DNA from: an uncultured Caryophanales bacterium | Lineage (GTDB): Bacteria; Bacillota_I; Bacilli_A; RF39; UBA660 | Direction: 5' to 3' | Assembly (NCBI GenBank): GCA_949948745.1 | Contig: CATLHA010000004.1 | Location: forward strand, 20,376-84,375 | DNA: 64,000 nucleotides | Made by a program: the position numbers and the translations under genes | The notes under the pieces: generated by a model | What the model was told of the DNA's origin: nothing | What the model saw: only the letters and a program-made list of their open reading frames with translations | Databases searched by the model: none | Shown: positions 1 to 10,443 of the stretch, in pieces | How positions within the stretch are numbered: position 1 is the first letter of the stretch | How the letters are laid out: every line of letters starts with the position of its first letter

Positions 1-317
1 TTTCCTTTCCTATAAAGAATATTCCATTTAAAATCATTAGGATAACATTCTCCATCTATATCAAAAGAATAAGAACCTAGAAAATCACAATTATCCTTTT
101 TTGTTAAAAAGTAGTGAATACTCTCTCTGCCCATAAAAGTTGCAATTTCTTCCCCTAATAGTTCTTGAAATCTAAAGGGTTTTGTGTGGATATTTTTATC
201 AATTAGGTTAAATATATGTATAGGTGTATCCACTGTTTTAATATCGGATAATGATGTATAGTAAATAAGATTAGGCATATTTAAAGAAACAAAGCCACCT
301 TCAGTCATGATTTTCAT
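1..317 (-). CDS. Partial hypothetical protein, 3' end cut by the window
   Basis: An open frame runs leftward without a stop from an ATG at 317 to the window edge, giving about 105 residues that begin MKIMTEGGFVSLNMPN. A GGGGG stretch at 331-327 lies 9 bases upstream of this ATG; an in-frame ATG at 326 sits too close to it to be the better start. The gene is divergent from dnaE, with an 87-96 bp shared upstream region. I do not recognise the family. The visible part is mixed hydrophobic and polar, with no signal peptide or membrane segment. It is reported as real because of the ribosome binding site, the unbroken frame and the absence of a competing frame. Confidence 0.6.
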   Translation of the reverse strand, partial: MKIMTEGGFVSLNMPNLIYYTSLSDIKTVDTPIHIFNLIDKNIHTKPFRFQELLGEEIATFMGRESIHYFLTKKDNCDFLGSYSFDIDGECYPNDFKWNILYRKG

Positions 318-413
318 ATGATTCATCCCCCAAAATAATGTGCCTATTATACCATAAATTTATAGAGAAGTACATATTTTTATGGTAATATATAAATAGA
401 AGGAGGAGATAAA

Positions 414-3368
414 ATGTATACACCACTTTATGTAAAGACGAATTATTCATTGCTTTCAAGTTTAATTAAAATTGATGACTTGATTGAATTTTGTCTCCAA
501 CATAATATAAAATCCATTGCTATCACGGATTCTAATCTTTTTGGTATGATGGAATTTTATAAAAAATGTAATAAAAATAGTATTCACCCAGTGATCGGAT
601 TAGAAATAACTTTAGAAAATAGTATAATCTTATTATATGCGAAAAATTATAAGGGATATCAAAGTTTAATTAAACTATCTACCATTCAAAGTGAAAGACA
701 AGTAACAATAGACGATATTAAGAACAACAGCCAAGAAATATTATGTATTATTCCATTTGAATATAAAGAGTTATTAAATACAATTAGAAATATTGTTTCA
801 GAAATATATTTGGGATATAAAAATAAAGAAGAAGAACGTATTGTAAGATTAGATACCAAAAATGTAGTGTTCTTAAGAGAAGTACAATATATTAAGAAAG
901 AAGAGGAGCCATATCTAAAATATCTATTTATGATTAGAGATGGAAAAACAATCGCAGATTTTATAGAATACGATACAGAGAATAAAGAATTAGAGCTTGA
1001 TAATATTTATAACTATTCTAGTAATGAAGGTCTCTTTGAAACAACAGAATTTTCTAGAAAATGTAATTTTGAATTTCCGAAATCAGAATTATTATTACCA
1101 ATTTTTGATACAAAGGATAAAGGAACCCCTATTGAATATTTAACATCTCTTACACAAACAGGATTACTAAAAAGATTAAATAATCAAGTTCCAAAAGAAT
1201 ATCAAACAAGACTAGCTTATGAACTTGAGATTATTGAAAAAATGGGATTTTCAAATTATTTTTTAGTGGTATATGATTTTATAAAATACGCAAAGAAAAA
1301 CAAAATATTAGTTGGCCCTGGAAGAGGGAGTGGAGCAGGATCTTTGGTGTGTTATTCGATTGGAATTACAGACTTAGATCCAATTAAATATGATCTTTTA
1401 TTTGAAAGATTTTTAAATCCAGAAAGAATCAGTATGCCAGATATAGATACCGACTTTCCAGATATTTATAGGGATCAAGTAATTGAATATGTAACAAATA
1501 AGTATGGGAGTAAGAAAGTATCGGGAATTGTCACTTTTGGGACACTTGCAGCAAAACAAGCAATTAGAGATGTTTCTAGAGTACTCAATGTACCAGGATA
1601 TCAAGTGGATCAAGTGTCAAAAAGAATACCATCTTTTACAAAGAAAAAACTTATGGACTTTTATCAAGAAGATCCAGAATTCAAAAGATTAATTACATCT
1701 GATGAAAAATTAAAGCAGATGTTAAAAATTGCAAATATCATCGAGGGATTTCCAAGACATACATCTTCTCATGCAGCAGGAATTGTCATGTGTCAAAAAG
1801 ATTTAGACGAAGTAGTTCCATTAACCAAAAATGATGGAATTTATTTAACAGGATTTACGATGGAATACTTAGAAGAATTAGGCCTATTAAAAATGGACTT
1901 TTTGGGACTTAGAACTTTGACAACCATCATGAGAATTATAAATGACATCAAAGAAGGAGAAGGAAAAGAAATTGATTTTAATACTATTCCACTAGATGAT
2001 CAAAATGTGCTAGAGATATTTAGAAAAGCAGATACAACAGGAATCTTTCAATTTGAAAGTGATGGTATGAGAAGTTTTTTAAGAAGATTAGAACCCTCTA
2101 CTTTTGAAGATATCTTTGCGGCAATTGCATTATTTAGACCGGGACCTGCAATTAACATAGATTCTTATATTCGAAGAAAAAATAATCAGGAAGAAATCAC
2201 TTACTTAGATAAATCCTTAGAACCAATTTTAAAAAGTACCAAAGGAATTATTATTTATCAGGAACAAATTATGCAAATTGCATCAAGTTTTGCAGGATAT
2301 ACCTTAGGAGAAGCAGATATTTTAAGGCGCGCAATGAGTAAGAAAAAAATGGATGTCTTAAAAAGTGAAGAAGAAAGATTTATGGAACGTAGCATCAAAC
2401 GGGGACACAGCGAAGAAACTTCTAAGAAAATATTTGATTTAATTTTGAATTTTGCCAATTATGGTTTTAATCGTTCCCATTCTGTTGCTTATTCTTTAAT
2501 TGCATATAAAATGGCTTACTTAAAATATTATTATCCAAAATATTTTTATAGTAATTTACTAACTTCTGTGATAGGAAGTGAAACAAAAACAAAAGAATAT
2601 ATCAACGAAATAAAATCTCTTGGAATAGAAATATTAAAGCCATGTATTAATCGTAGTAATAAAACTTATATTGTAGAAAAAGATGGAATTCGTTACCCAC
2701 TTTCTGCAATTAAAAATATTGGAGTAGTCAGCGTAGAAGCAATTCTAAAAAATAGACAGGAACCATATCAGGATATTTTCGATTTTCTATCAAGAACAGC
2801 AAGTCGTGGAATTACAAGAAAAGTAATAGAATCTTTAATTGATGCAGGATGCTTAGACTTATTTGGATATAATCATCAGACATTACAACATAATCTAGAT
2901 AGTATTATGACTTATGCAGATTTAACCAAAGACTTAGACCCTGAATTCGTTTTAAAACCAGAAATAGAAGTTATAGAGGAATATCCAAAAGATTATTTAA
3001 TTCAAAAAGAAAAAGAATTATTTGGTTTATATTTAAGTAATCATCCAGTAACAAACTATAAAGCGAAATATAAAGATATTATTTCTCTAAATCAAATTAA
3101 AGATTTCTTTAATAAAAGAATAAATACAATTATTATGGTAGATAAAATAAAGACAATCAAGACAAGGAGCGGTACAGATATGATGTTTATTACAGGTAGT
3201 GATGAATATCAATCTTTAGACTTTACTGTATTTCCAAGAGTATATAACCGTTATATGGATTTAAATATCCAAAATGGTATGATTTTAAAAATTACAGGAA
3301 TCGTAGAAAAAAGATATAATGATTTTCAAGTAGTAGTTGATGTCATAGAATCGCTAAATAAAAATTAG
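414..3368 (+). CDS. dnaE: DNA polymerase III subunit alpha, DnaE type
   Basis: This is the second replicative polymerase of low-GC Gram-positives, which extends RNA primers (mainly on the lagging strand) before hand-over to PolC. The 984-residue protein starts with a PHP domain (residues 1 to about 200), followed by the C-family palm with GPGRGSGAGS near residue 300 and the catalytic PDIDTDF near 341-347. The third catalytic aspartate lies in KMDFLGLRTL near 495. The rest holds fingers, a helix-hairpin-helix region (GITRKVIESLIDAGCLDLFG, near 800) and a C-terminal OB fold. It lacks the long C-terminal tail of the E. coli enzyme, as expected for short Firmicutes DnaE. A strong AGGAGGAG site lies about 6 bases upstream of the ATG. 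PolC is encoded one gene downstream. Confidence 0.97.
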   Translation: MYTPLYVKTNYSLLSSLIKIDDLIEFCLQHNIKSIAITDSNLFGMMEFYKKCNKNSIHPVIGLEITLENSIILLYAKNYKGYQSLIKLSTIQSERQVTIDDIKNNSQEILCIIPFEYKELLNTIRNIVSEIYLGYKNKEEERIVRLDTKNVVFLREVQYIKKEEEPYLKYLFMIRDGKTIADFIEYDTENKELELDNIYNYSSNEGLFETTEFSRKCNFEFPKSELLLPIFDTKDKGTPIEYLTSLTQTGLLKRLNNQVPKEYQTRLAYELEIIEKMGFSNYFLVVYDFIKYAKKNKILVGPGRGSGAGSLVCYSIGITDLDPIKYDLLFERFLNPERISMPDIDTDFPDIYRDQVIEYVTNKYGSKKVSGIVTFGTLAAKQAIRDVSRVLNVPGYQVDQVSKRIPSFTKKKLMDFYQEDPEFKRLITSDEKLKQMLKIANIIEGFPRHTSSHAAGIVMCQKDLDEVVPLTKNDGIYLTGFTMEYLEELGLLKMDFLGLRTLTTIMRIINDIKEGEGKEIDFNTIPLDDQNVLEIFRKADTTGIFQFESDGMRSFLRRLEPSTFEDIFAAIALFRPGPAINIDSYIRRKNNQEEITYLDKSLEPILKSTKGIIIYQEQIMQIASSFAGYTLGEADILRRAMSKKKMDVLKSEEERFMERSIKRGHSEETSKKIFDLILNFANYGFNRSHSVAYSLIAYKMAYLKYYYPKYFYSNLLTSVIGSETKTKEYINEIKSLGIEILKPCINRSNKTYIVEKDGIRYPLSAIKNIGVVSVEAILKNRQEPYQDIFDFLSRTASRGITRKVIESLIDAGCLDLFGYNHQTLQHNLDSIMTYADLTKDLDPEFVLKPEIEVIEEYPKDYLIQKEKELFGLYLSNHPVTNYKAKYKDIISLNQIKDFFNKRINTIIMVDKIKTIKTRSGTDMMFITGSDEYQSLDFTVFPRVYNRYMDLNIQNGMILKITGIVEKRYNDFQVVVDVIESLNKN

Positions 3369-3452
3369 TGGGGAAAATTAACAAGGATTATTTTCAAAAA
3401 AATATAAGTATGGTATATTTATATTATATAGGTAAATCGAGGGAGGGAACAT

Positions 3453-4295
3453 ATGAAATTAGAATTTCAAGTCAACGATTATTTATTAACTTGGACACTA
3501 TTATATGGAGCATCTATCTCTCAAAGAATTCATACATTTAAGCAAAAACTTTGGACGACATATAAAAAACAATATAATAGAAGCACTAATGATAAAGATG
3601 AAATGCTAATGGATATAAAAAACTATCTGCCTAATGATGATATTTTATATAATTTAGTATTAGAGACAGAAATTTTCGAACAGTTAAAGGAAGAAACAGA
3701 AAAACATAGATTAGCGCTTATGAAAGTATGGGATCAAAATAAAAAAGAAGTTGTCAAAAATATTAATGATATTATAAGATTTCCATTAAAAGCAAAATAT
3801 GATATTGTTGTTCTTCATCCTAAGATGGATACTTATCTTTTATCAAATGAATGTAAATCAACAATTGGTTGGGGATTTAAAAATGATTTAGAAGATGAAT
3901 TAATGACCTTAACTAATATTGTTTATACAATTATAAAAACAGAAATGAGTGACTTTGAAAAAGAGTATAAAAAATATAAAGAAATTATACAAGCTATTTT
4001 AGAATTAGCTATTCATAATGAGTTATATACAAGACTAAGTAAAAAATCAAACTACCTAGATGGGGACCCAACTTTAACATTCTTAAAAAGACAAATTTAT
4101 CCATATTGGTTAATGTATCTTGGGTGTGAAAGGGAAGATATGACCCATTATATGATGCGTGATAAAGTAGCTTTTGATATTGAAAACTATGTGGTAGAAA
4201 CGCAACTAAAAAAAATAAACTTATATGAGTTTATAAAATTCTGTATTAAAAATCAGAAATATATTATTAGAATTAATAGCTTAGAAATAATATAA
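3453..4295 (+). CDS. Conserved-looking hypothetical protein between the two polymerase genes
   Basis: The 280-residue protein starts at an ATG preceded by GGGAGGG. It is soluble by eye, largely helical and rich in Tyr and Lys. Features that look conserved are a central VVLHPKMDTY...GWGFKN stretch and a C-terminal block ELAIHNELYTRLS...GDPTLTFLKRQIYPYWLMYLG. The IHNE motif is not a full HExxH, so a metallopeptidase call is not supported. It sits 84 bp after dnaE and 52 bp before polC and is followed by its own hairpin terminator. I do not recognise the family; a link to replication would rest on position only. Confidence 0.8.
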   Translation: MKLEFQVNDYLLTWTLLYGASISQRIHTFKQKLWTTYKKQYNRSTNDKDEMLMDIKNYLPNDDILYNLVLETEIFEQLKEETEKHRLALMKVWDQNKKEVVKNINDIIRFPLKAKYDIVVLHPKMDTYLLSNECKSTIGWGFKNDLEDELMTLTNIVYTIIKTEMSDFEKEYKKYKEIIQAILELAIHNELYTRLSKKSNYLDGDPTLTFLKRQIYPYWLMYLGCEREDMTHYMMRDKVAFDIENYVVETQLKKINLYEFIKFCIKNQKYIIRINSLEII

Positions 4296-4300
4296 CTAAT

Positions 4301-4325
4301 AGATTTCAAATTTGAAATCTTTTTC
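4301..4325 (+). terminator. Perfect palindrome with T-run upstream of polC
   Basis: AGATTTCAAATTTGAAATCT is a perfect 20-bp palindrome followed immediately by TTTT, 22 bases before the polC start. It can fold as an intrinsic terminator with a small AATT loop. Because it is a symmetric palindrome it could also be bound by a dimeric protein. No promoter is visible between it and polC. Confidence 0.7.
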
Positions 4326-4347
4326 ATTCATGCAGGGGGAGTAGTAC

Positions 4348-7300
4348 ATGGAAAAAGAAAAAATACAAATCTTATTTGATCAAATCGGTTTAACAGAAGA
4401 AGAGAGGGAAAGGTTTCAAGATTTATCTTTAGTAAAAGTAAAGGTAAATGAAAAAAATAGTAGTTGGACCTTTGTTTTAGAAAGTAATGATGTTTTAGAA
4501 TTAGAAGAATATCAATTATTAGAAAAAAAGGCTACTACTGCATTTTCTAATATCAAGAAAGTAAGATTTGAAATTACTCCAAAACATAAAAACTTTTCAC
4601 ATCTACAAGAGTATTATGAATATGCATTAGAACAAGTGAAAAAAATACTAGTGTATGCACCAATCTTTAAAGATTGTCTTTTAGAAATGGATGGAAAATA
4701 TGTAATAGAATCGACAAACCAAGAAGAAGAAAAACAAGTAAAGGAAATTTTACCAAAATTAAACTATCTTCTTGGACTTTTCGGATTCGAAATAGAAGTA
4801 GGGACTTACCTTAATTTAGAAAAAGAACATCAATTTAGGGAAGAAATAAATAATGAAATAAAAGCATCATCTAGTAACATTAAACCATTAGAAGTGAAAG
4901 AGGAAGTGAAACCTAGTAAAACTTATAATACATATCCTAAAAAAGAAGATGGAAAAACCCAATACCGTAGACAGCCAAAAGAAGATAATCCAGATGTAAT
5001 TCTTGGTAGAAGTATTAAAGATACTCCAATTCAAATGAAATCTATTATAGGGGAAGCAGATAATGTTACAGTAGAAGGATATGTCTTTGGAGTAGATTAC
5101 TTCGAATCTAGTAAAACAGATTTTAAGATTATAACTCTAAAAATGACAGATTATAGTGATAGTATCTATTGTAAAGTATTCGCACGAGGAGACGAAGACT
5201 ATGGTCGTTTAAGTAAGGCACTAAAAGCAGGAAACTGGTTTATTATTCGTGGTTATACAAAAAATGATACATTTTCAAAAGAACTTGTATTAAATGCAAG
5301 AGATATTATGAAAGTCGAAAAGGTAGGAAATATAATCGAAGATAAAGCTGAGGTAAAAAGAGTAGAACTTCATGCGCATACCATGATGAGTCAAATGGAT
5401 GGAATTACAAAACTAGACCTTGGGAAACATACTTGCGAACTTGTAGAAAGAACCATCAAAATGGGATATAAGGGGGTCGCAATTACCGACCATAATGGAT
5501 GTCAGGCTTTTCCTATTTCCTTTGGTATCATTAAAGGACATAATAAATCTATCCGAAAAAAAATCAAAGAAAAAATAGAAAATTTAGAACAAGAAATAGA
5601 AAAAGCAGAAGAGGAAGAAAAGAAAAAATCATTATTAGCAGAATTAGAACAAGCAAAAGAAGAACAAAAAAATCCTCCAATATTTAAAGGACTTTATGGA
5701 ACAGAACTTACACTAGTTGATGATACAGTAAATATTGTAGTACGTCCAACTGATGATGATTTACTTCATAATACCTATGTTGTATTCGATACAGAAACGA
5801 CAGGATTTAATGCTGGTGGAGCCGATCAAATGATTGAAATTGGAGCGGTTAAAATTAAGGATGGAGAAATTATTTCCCGTTTCGATGAATTAATCGATCC
5901 AAAAAGACATATTCCAGATAAAATTACAGAATTAACATGTATTACGGATGATATGGTTAGAGGTAGAAAGTCAGAAGAAGAAGTTACTAAGATGTTCTTA
6001 GAATGGGCAGGAGATTTACCGATGGTTGCCCATAATGCAAAATTCGATATATCCTTTGTTGAAATGGCTATGAAAAAATACAACTTAGGAGAGTTTAAAA
6101 ATACAGTAATCGACACCTTGGAACTATCTAGAACATTAGATCAAGGATATGCAAGACACTCTCTATCTGCATTAGTAAAAAGATATGATGTTCCATGGGA
6201 AGAAGATGCCCACCATAGAGCAGATTATGATGCAGAGGGTACAGCATATGTCTTTAGTAAAATGTTAAAGAAATTGGAAATGCAAAAATATGAAAAAATT
6301 AGTGATTTAGATAGATTAATTTCTAAAGACGAAATTCATAAATTTGGTAGAACATTTCATTTTAATGCGATTGCTTTAAATAAAACAGGACTGAAAAATT
6401 TATTTACAATCATATCTTTAGCTAATACAGTTTACTTGTATAAAACACCAAGAATCTTAAGAAGTAAACTAAATGAACTTAGAGAAGGGTTGCTAATTGG
6501 TAGTGGTTGTTATGAATCTGAGGTATTTAATGAAGCAAGAAGTAAAGATGGAGAAGAATTAACAAATATTATTAACTTTTATGACTATGTAGAAGTTCAA
6601 CCACCAGAAGTATATGATCATTTAATTCAGCTTGGTGATTTTAAGGATGAAGAGGAGCTTAAAATACATATCAAAAAAGTGATTCATGCTGTTAGAGATT
6701 CAGGAAAAATCATTGTTGCAACAGGAGATGTACATCATTTTGAAAGAGATGATAAAGTTTATAGAGAAATCATTGTAAATCAAAAGGTTCCTGGTGGCGG
6801 AAGACATCCACTAGCGAAAAAAGATATTACGGAAATTCCATCTCAACATTTTAGAACAACAGAAGAAATGCTTCAAGATTTTTCATTTTTAGAAGATGAT
6901 TTAGCTTATGAGATTGTTGTTACCAATACAAATAAAGTATTAGATATGGTAGAAGAAATTGAAGTAATACCAGATACTGGAGGGACTCCATTTTCACCAC
7001 GTGTAAAAAGTGATGATGAACAAAGCTATTTAGATTGTCCAAGGGTAGTAACAGATTTAGTATATACAAAGGCAAATGATTGGTATGGAGATCCTCTCCC
7101 ATATTCAATTGAAGAAAGATTAGGAACCGAGCTTTATGGGGATGTCGTTTTAACATCAATTAAATATGACTTATCTTCGTTAGAAGGAAAAGAATTAGAA
7201 AAAGAATCATTTAAACGTCTACATGAAGTAATCGTTAGTGGAAGAGATTCTGTTTTTGAACAGGTTAGAAATTATTTGAAAAAGACAAGTGAAGAAGAAT

Positions 7301-9153
7301 TAACAGAAGATGCCTTAGAGAAAAAATTAAAAAGCTCTCTAGGAGGAGTTATTGGTGCCGGATTTGATCCAATTTATCTAATCGCTCAAAGATTAGTAAA
7401 ACATTCGAATGATGAAGGATATTTAGTAGGGTCTCGTGGTTCTGTGGGTTCTAGTTTCGTTGCGACTATGATGGGAATTACAGAAGTAAATCCGCTTTCT
7501 GCTCATTATCGTTGTAGTAATTGTAAATTAAGTATTTTTGAAGATGAAGAAGGAAATCCATTAGGAGCTACCTATTCTTCAGGATTTGATTTACCTGATA
7601 AAATGTGCCCACATTGCAATATTCCATTAATTAAAGATGGACAAGATATGCCATTTGCGACATTCTTAGGATTTAATGCAGACAAAGTACCAGATATCGA
7701 TTTAAACTTTTCAGATTTAAATCAAGCAAGTACGCATGCCTATACAAAAGTATTGTTTGGTAGTGATAATGTTTACCGTGCTGGAACCATCGGTACCGTT
7801 GCCGATAAGACAGCATTTGGATATGTAAAAGGATATTTTGAGGATAGGGGAATTGAAAATGTTCGTACAGCAGAAGTAGAACGTCTAGCGATTGGATGTA
7901 CTGGAGTAAAAAGGACAACAGGACAGCATCCAGGAGGAATTGTAGTTATACCAGATTATATGGATTGTTTTGACTTTACACCATTCCAATTTCCTGCAGA
8001 GGATCCAACTTCTGCTTGGAGAACGACACACTTTGATTACCACTCTATTGAAGAATGTGTATTAAAACTAGATATTTTAGGACATTCTGATCCAACCCAA
8101 TTAAGACTAATTCAACTACAATCAGGAACGGATATTATGAAAGTTCCTTTAGACGATAAAGAAACAATGAGTATATTTACTTCTACTGAAGCACTAGGAG
8201 TTACAAAAGAACAAATTATGTGTAATACAGGTACCTTGGGAATTCCAGAATTTGGAACTCCATTTACTATTCAATTAGTAGAAGATACCAAACCAACATC
8301 CTTTGCCGAACTTGTAAAAATATCTGGACTTTCTCATGGAACCGATGTTTGGCTTGGAAATGCAAAAGATTTGTGTACACCAGATGAAAATGGAAAAATT
8401 CAAGTACCATTTAAAGAAACCATTGGCTGCCGTGATGATATTATGGTTTATTTAATGTATCGTGGAGTAAAACCGATTAAGGCATTTAAAATCATGGAAT
8501 TTGTTCGTAAAGGAAAAGCCAGCAAGGATCCAGAAACTTGGGCAGGACATAAACAAACAATGATTGATGCCAATATTCCAACTTGGTTTATTGATTCATG
8601 TCAAAAGATTAAGTACATGTTCCCAAAAGCTCATGCCGCAGCCTATGTAATAAGTGCTTTTAGAATCGCCTGGTATAAGGTTCATATGCCAGTATATTTC
8701 TATGCTTCCTGGTATTCATCAAAAGCAACAGACGTAGATGTAGAAGCAATGATAGGTGGATATACCCCAATTAAAAACAGAATTATAGATATTCAAAATA
8801 AAGGATATGAAGCAACGAATAAGGAAAACGGACAACTTGAAAGTTTAAAAATTGCTTTAGAAGCAACGGCCAGAGGAATGAAGTTCTTAAATGTAGATTT
8901 ATATAAGAGTGATGCTACCGTTTGGAAAGCAGTTAGTGATACAGAGATTTATCCACCATTTAACTCGATTGATGGACTTGGAGATACAGTAGCGCAAAAT
9001 ATTGTTACAGAACGTGAACAAAAAGAATTTTTAAGTATTGAGGATTTACAAAAACGTGCAAAAATATCCCAAACATTAATTGATAAAATGAAGATTATGG
9101 GAATTCTAAAAGATTTACCAGAATCGAGTCAAATGACTTTGTTTGAAATATAA
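4348..9153 (+). CDS. polC: DNA polymerase III PolC, Gram-positive type
   Basis: This is the main replicative polymerase with built-in proofreading. The 1601-residue protein has an N-terminal domain, an OB fold (about 230-335), a PHP domain starting at ELHAHTMMSQMDG (near 340) that is split by the DEDD 3'-5' exonuclease (VVFDTETTGF near 479; HHRADYDAEGT closing it near 625), then the polymerase core. A zinc module with CSNC and CPHC lies near 1055-1095, the catalytic PDIDLNF near 1115, and GQHPGG near 1190. The C-terminus SQMTLFEI is a typical beta-clamp binding peptide. At 1601 residues it is longer than the roughly 1440 of Bacillus PolC. Part of the difference is a charged coiled coil of about 45 residues inside the PHP domain (near 400-445). 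The start is supported by CAGGGGGAG upstream. Confidence 0.98.
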   Translation: MEKEKIQILFDQIGLTEEERERFQDLSLVKVKVNEKNSSWTFVLESNDVLELEEYQLLEKKATTAFSNIKKVRFEITPKHKNFSHLQEYYEYALEQVKKILVYAPIFKDCLLEMDGKYVIESTNQEEEKQVKEILPKLNYLLGLFGFEIEVGTYLNLEKEHQFREEINNEIKASSSNIKPLEVKEEVKPSKTYNTYPKKEDGKTQYRRQPKEDNPDVILGRSIKDTPIQMKSIIGEADNVTVEGYVFGVDYFESSKTDFKIITLKMTDYSDSIYCKVFARGDEDYGRLSKALKAGNWFIIRGYTKNDTFSKELVLNARDIMKVEKVGNIIEDKAEVKRVELHAHTMMSQMDGITKLDLGKHTCELVERTIKMGYKGVAITDHNGCQAFPISFGIIKGHNKSIRKKIKEKIENLEQEIEKAEEEEKKKSLLAELEQAKEEQKNPPIFKGLYGTELTLVDDTVNIVVRPTDDDLLHNTYVVFDTETTGFNAGGADQMIEIGAVKIKDGEIISRFDELIDPKRHIPDKITELTCITDDMVRGRKSEEEVTKMFLEWAGDLPMVAHNAKFDISFVEMAMKKYNLGEFKNTVIDTLELSRTLDQGYARHSLSALVKRYDVPWEEDAHHRADYDAEGTAYVFSKMLKKLEMQKYEKISDLDRLISKDEIHKFGRTFHFNAIALNKTGLKNLFTIISLANTVYLYKTPRILRSKLNELREGLLIGSGCYESEVFNEARSKDGEELTNIINFYDYVEVQPPEVYDHLIQLGDFKDEEELKIHIKKVIHAVRDSGKIIVATGDVHHFERDDKVYREIIVNQKVPGGGRHPLAKKDITEIPSQHFRTTEEMLQDFSFLEDDLAYEIVVTNTNKVLDMVEEIEVIPDTGGTPFSPRVKSDDEQSYLDCPRVVTDLVYTKANDWYGDPLPYSIEERLGTELYGDVVLTSIKYDLSSLEGKELEKESFKRLHEVIVSGRDSVFEQVRNYLKKTSEEELTEDALEKKLKSSLGGVIGAGFDPIYLIAQRLVKHSNDEGYLVGSRGSVGSSFVATMMGITEVNPLSAHYRCSNCKLSIFEDEEGNPLGATYSSGFDLPDKMCPHCNIPLIKDGQDMPFATFLGFNADKVPDIDLNFSDLNQASTHAYTKVLFGSDNVYRAGTIGTVADKTAFGYVKGYFEDRGIENVRTAEVERLAIGCTGVKRTTGQHPGGIVVIPDYMDCFDFTPFQFPAEDPTSAWRTTHFDYHSIEECVLKLDILGHSDPTQLRLIQLQSGTDIMKVPLDDKETMSIFTSTEALGVTKEQIMCNTGTLGIPEFGTPFTIQLVEDTKPTSFAELVKISGLSHGTDVWLGNAKDLCTPDENGKIQVPFKETIGCRDDIMVYLMYRGVKPIKAFKIMEFVRKGKASKDPETWAGHKQTMIDANIPTWFIDSCQKIKYMFPKAHAAAYVISAFRIAWYKVHMPVYFYASWYSSKATDVDVEAMIGGYTPIKNRIIDIQNKGYEATNKENGQLESLKIALEATARGMKFLNVDLYKSDATVWKAVSDTEIYPPFNSIDGLGDTVAQNIVTEREQKEFLSIEDLQKRAKISQTLIDKMKIMGILKDLPESSQMTLFEI

Positions 9154-9160
9154 ATTGATA

Positions 9161-9200
9161 AGAAGAAAATTAAAATAGAAAAGATTTTCTTCTTTTTCTA
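9161..9200 (+). terminator. Terminator after polC
   Basis: AGAAGAAAAT (9161-9170) pairs with ATTTTCTTCT (9184-9193) and is followed by TTTTC. Confidence 0.75.
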
Positions 9201-9264
9201 TGGAGAAATATGTATAAAATACTAGAAAAAGGTGTTATAATAAGGCAAGAAATGTGGTGATATT

Positions 9265-10350
9265 ATGACAATAGAACAATATATAGAACGTCATGGAAAT
9301 GATACAATGAGTGAATTACCATTTACAGAAATAGATAGTCTTCTACTAACATCACTTGTGTATCTAAATTTAGATAAAATTATGCCAAAGGATAAAAATG
9401 AGATGATGTCTCTATCAAAAATTTCCTCTTTGTTTTTTAAAAAAAATGATGAACAAACGATAAAAAAAATGAGACCATCGTTTATTCCACACGTAATCTC
9501 CATTCTTCGTTTAATGGCTCAGAAAAAAAGATATAAAAACATTTTATTCTATAACTATATTAACGAGGTAACAGACATAACTCAGTTTTGTGCGATAACT
9601 GCAAAGTTAGAAGATCATACAAACTACATTGCATTTTCAGGAACAGACGATTCTGTTATTGGATGGAAAGAAGATTTTCAAATGTCCTATGTCTTTCCAG
9701 TTCCAGCACAAGAAAAAGCTTTAAATTACTTAAAAAATACAATTTCTATTTTTGGGCCTAAATATAGAGTAGGTGGGCATTCAAAAGGTGGAAATCTTGC
9801 GATGACCAGTTATATGCTTAATAATTTTTTAATTCAGCATAAGATAATAGAAGTATATAATTTTGATGGCCCAGGATTTAGAAAAAGGGAATTTGAATCT
9901 AAAAAATTTAAAGTGATGGAAAGAAAACTAAAGATGTATATTCCAGAAAAAAGTTTAATAGGAAGATTATTTAGAAGCTCAGAGAACTATGAGGTAATCA
10001 AAAGCAGTTCTAATGTTTTCTTTCAGCATGATGGAACAAGATGGATTGTAGATGATTTAAAGTTTAAAAGAGGAGAATTTTCTAAACAAAGTAAAAAGTT
10101 AGAAAAAAGGGTATTTGATTGGATTAATAGTTACCAGGATGAAGATAGAAAAAAAATAGTAGATATCATATTTTCTGTTCTAGAAAAAGGCGGAATTACA
10201 GAACTTAGTCAATTACGTGTTTCTAAGTTACAAAAAGTCTATATTTTAATTAAGGAAAATAAAGATATGGATAAGGAATCTAGAAAATTAATTCTAGATG
10301 CGATTAAAAAATTAATATTACAAAAGGAAAATAAAAAAACAAGTAATTAA
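9265..10350 (+). CDS. Mbeg1-like alpha/beta hydrolase (DUF2974 family)
   Basis: The 361-residue protein resembles the Mbeg1-like/DUF2974 group of predicted lipases. Visible marks are IAFSGTDDSVIGWKEDFQ (about 125-145), a nucleophile elbow GHSKGG with Ser near residue 173, and FDGPGF near 213. These features suggest an intracellular esterase or lipase; the substrate is unknown. It has no signal peptide or membrane segment. It lies between the polC terminator and the promoter of the next gene, so it is probably monocistronic. A TATAAT at 9236-9241 is a possible -10, and the ribosome binding site (GTGGTGAT) is weak. The family call is fairly sure; the activity is inferred. Confidence 0.85.
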   Translation: MTIEQYIERHGNDTMSELPFTEIDSLLLTSLVYLNLDKIMPKDKNEMMSLSKISSLFFKKNDEQTIKKMRPSFIPHVISILRLMAQKKRYKNILFYNYINEVTDITQFCAITAKLEDHTNYIAFSGTDDSVIGWKEDFQMSYVFPVPAQEKALNYLKNTISIFGPKYRVGGHSKGGNLAMTSYMLNNFLIQHKIIEVYNFDGPGFRKREFESKKFKVMERKLKMYIPEKSLIGRLFRSSENYEVIKSSSNVFFQHDGTRWIVDDLKFKRGEFSKQSKKLEKRVFDWINSYQDEDRKKIVDIIFSVLEKGGITELSQLRVSKLQKVYILIKENKDMDKESRKLILDAIKKLILQKENKKTSN

Positions 10351-10386
10351 CAATCTGAAAAAAGGTGAAATTGAAAAAAAGATATG

Positions 10387-10413
10387 TTGTCACTAAATAA
10401 AACATGGTATACT
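10387..10413 (+). promoter_or_regulatory. Sigma-A-like promoter for the AAA+ ATPase gene
   Basis: TTGTCA (10387-10392) and TATACT (10408-10413) are separated by 15 bp, with a TGG extended -10. The short spacer is offset by the extended -10. Confidence 0.5.
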
Positions 10414-10443
10414 ATAAATGAAGAATAGATAGGAGGAATATCA

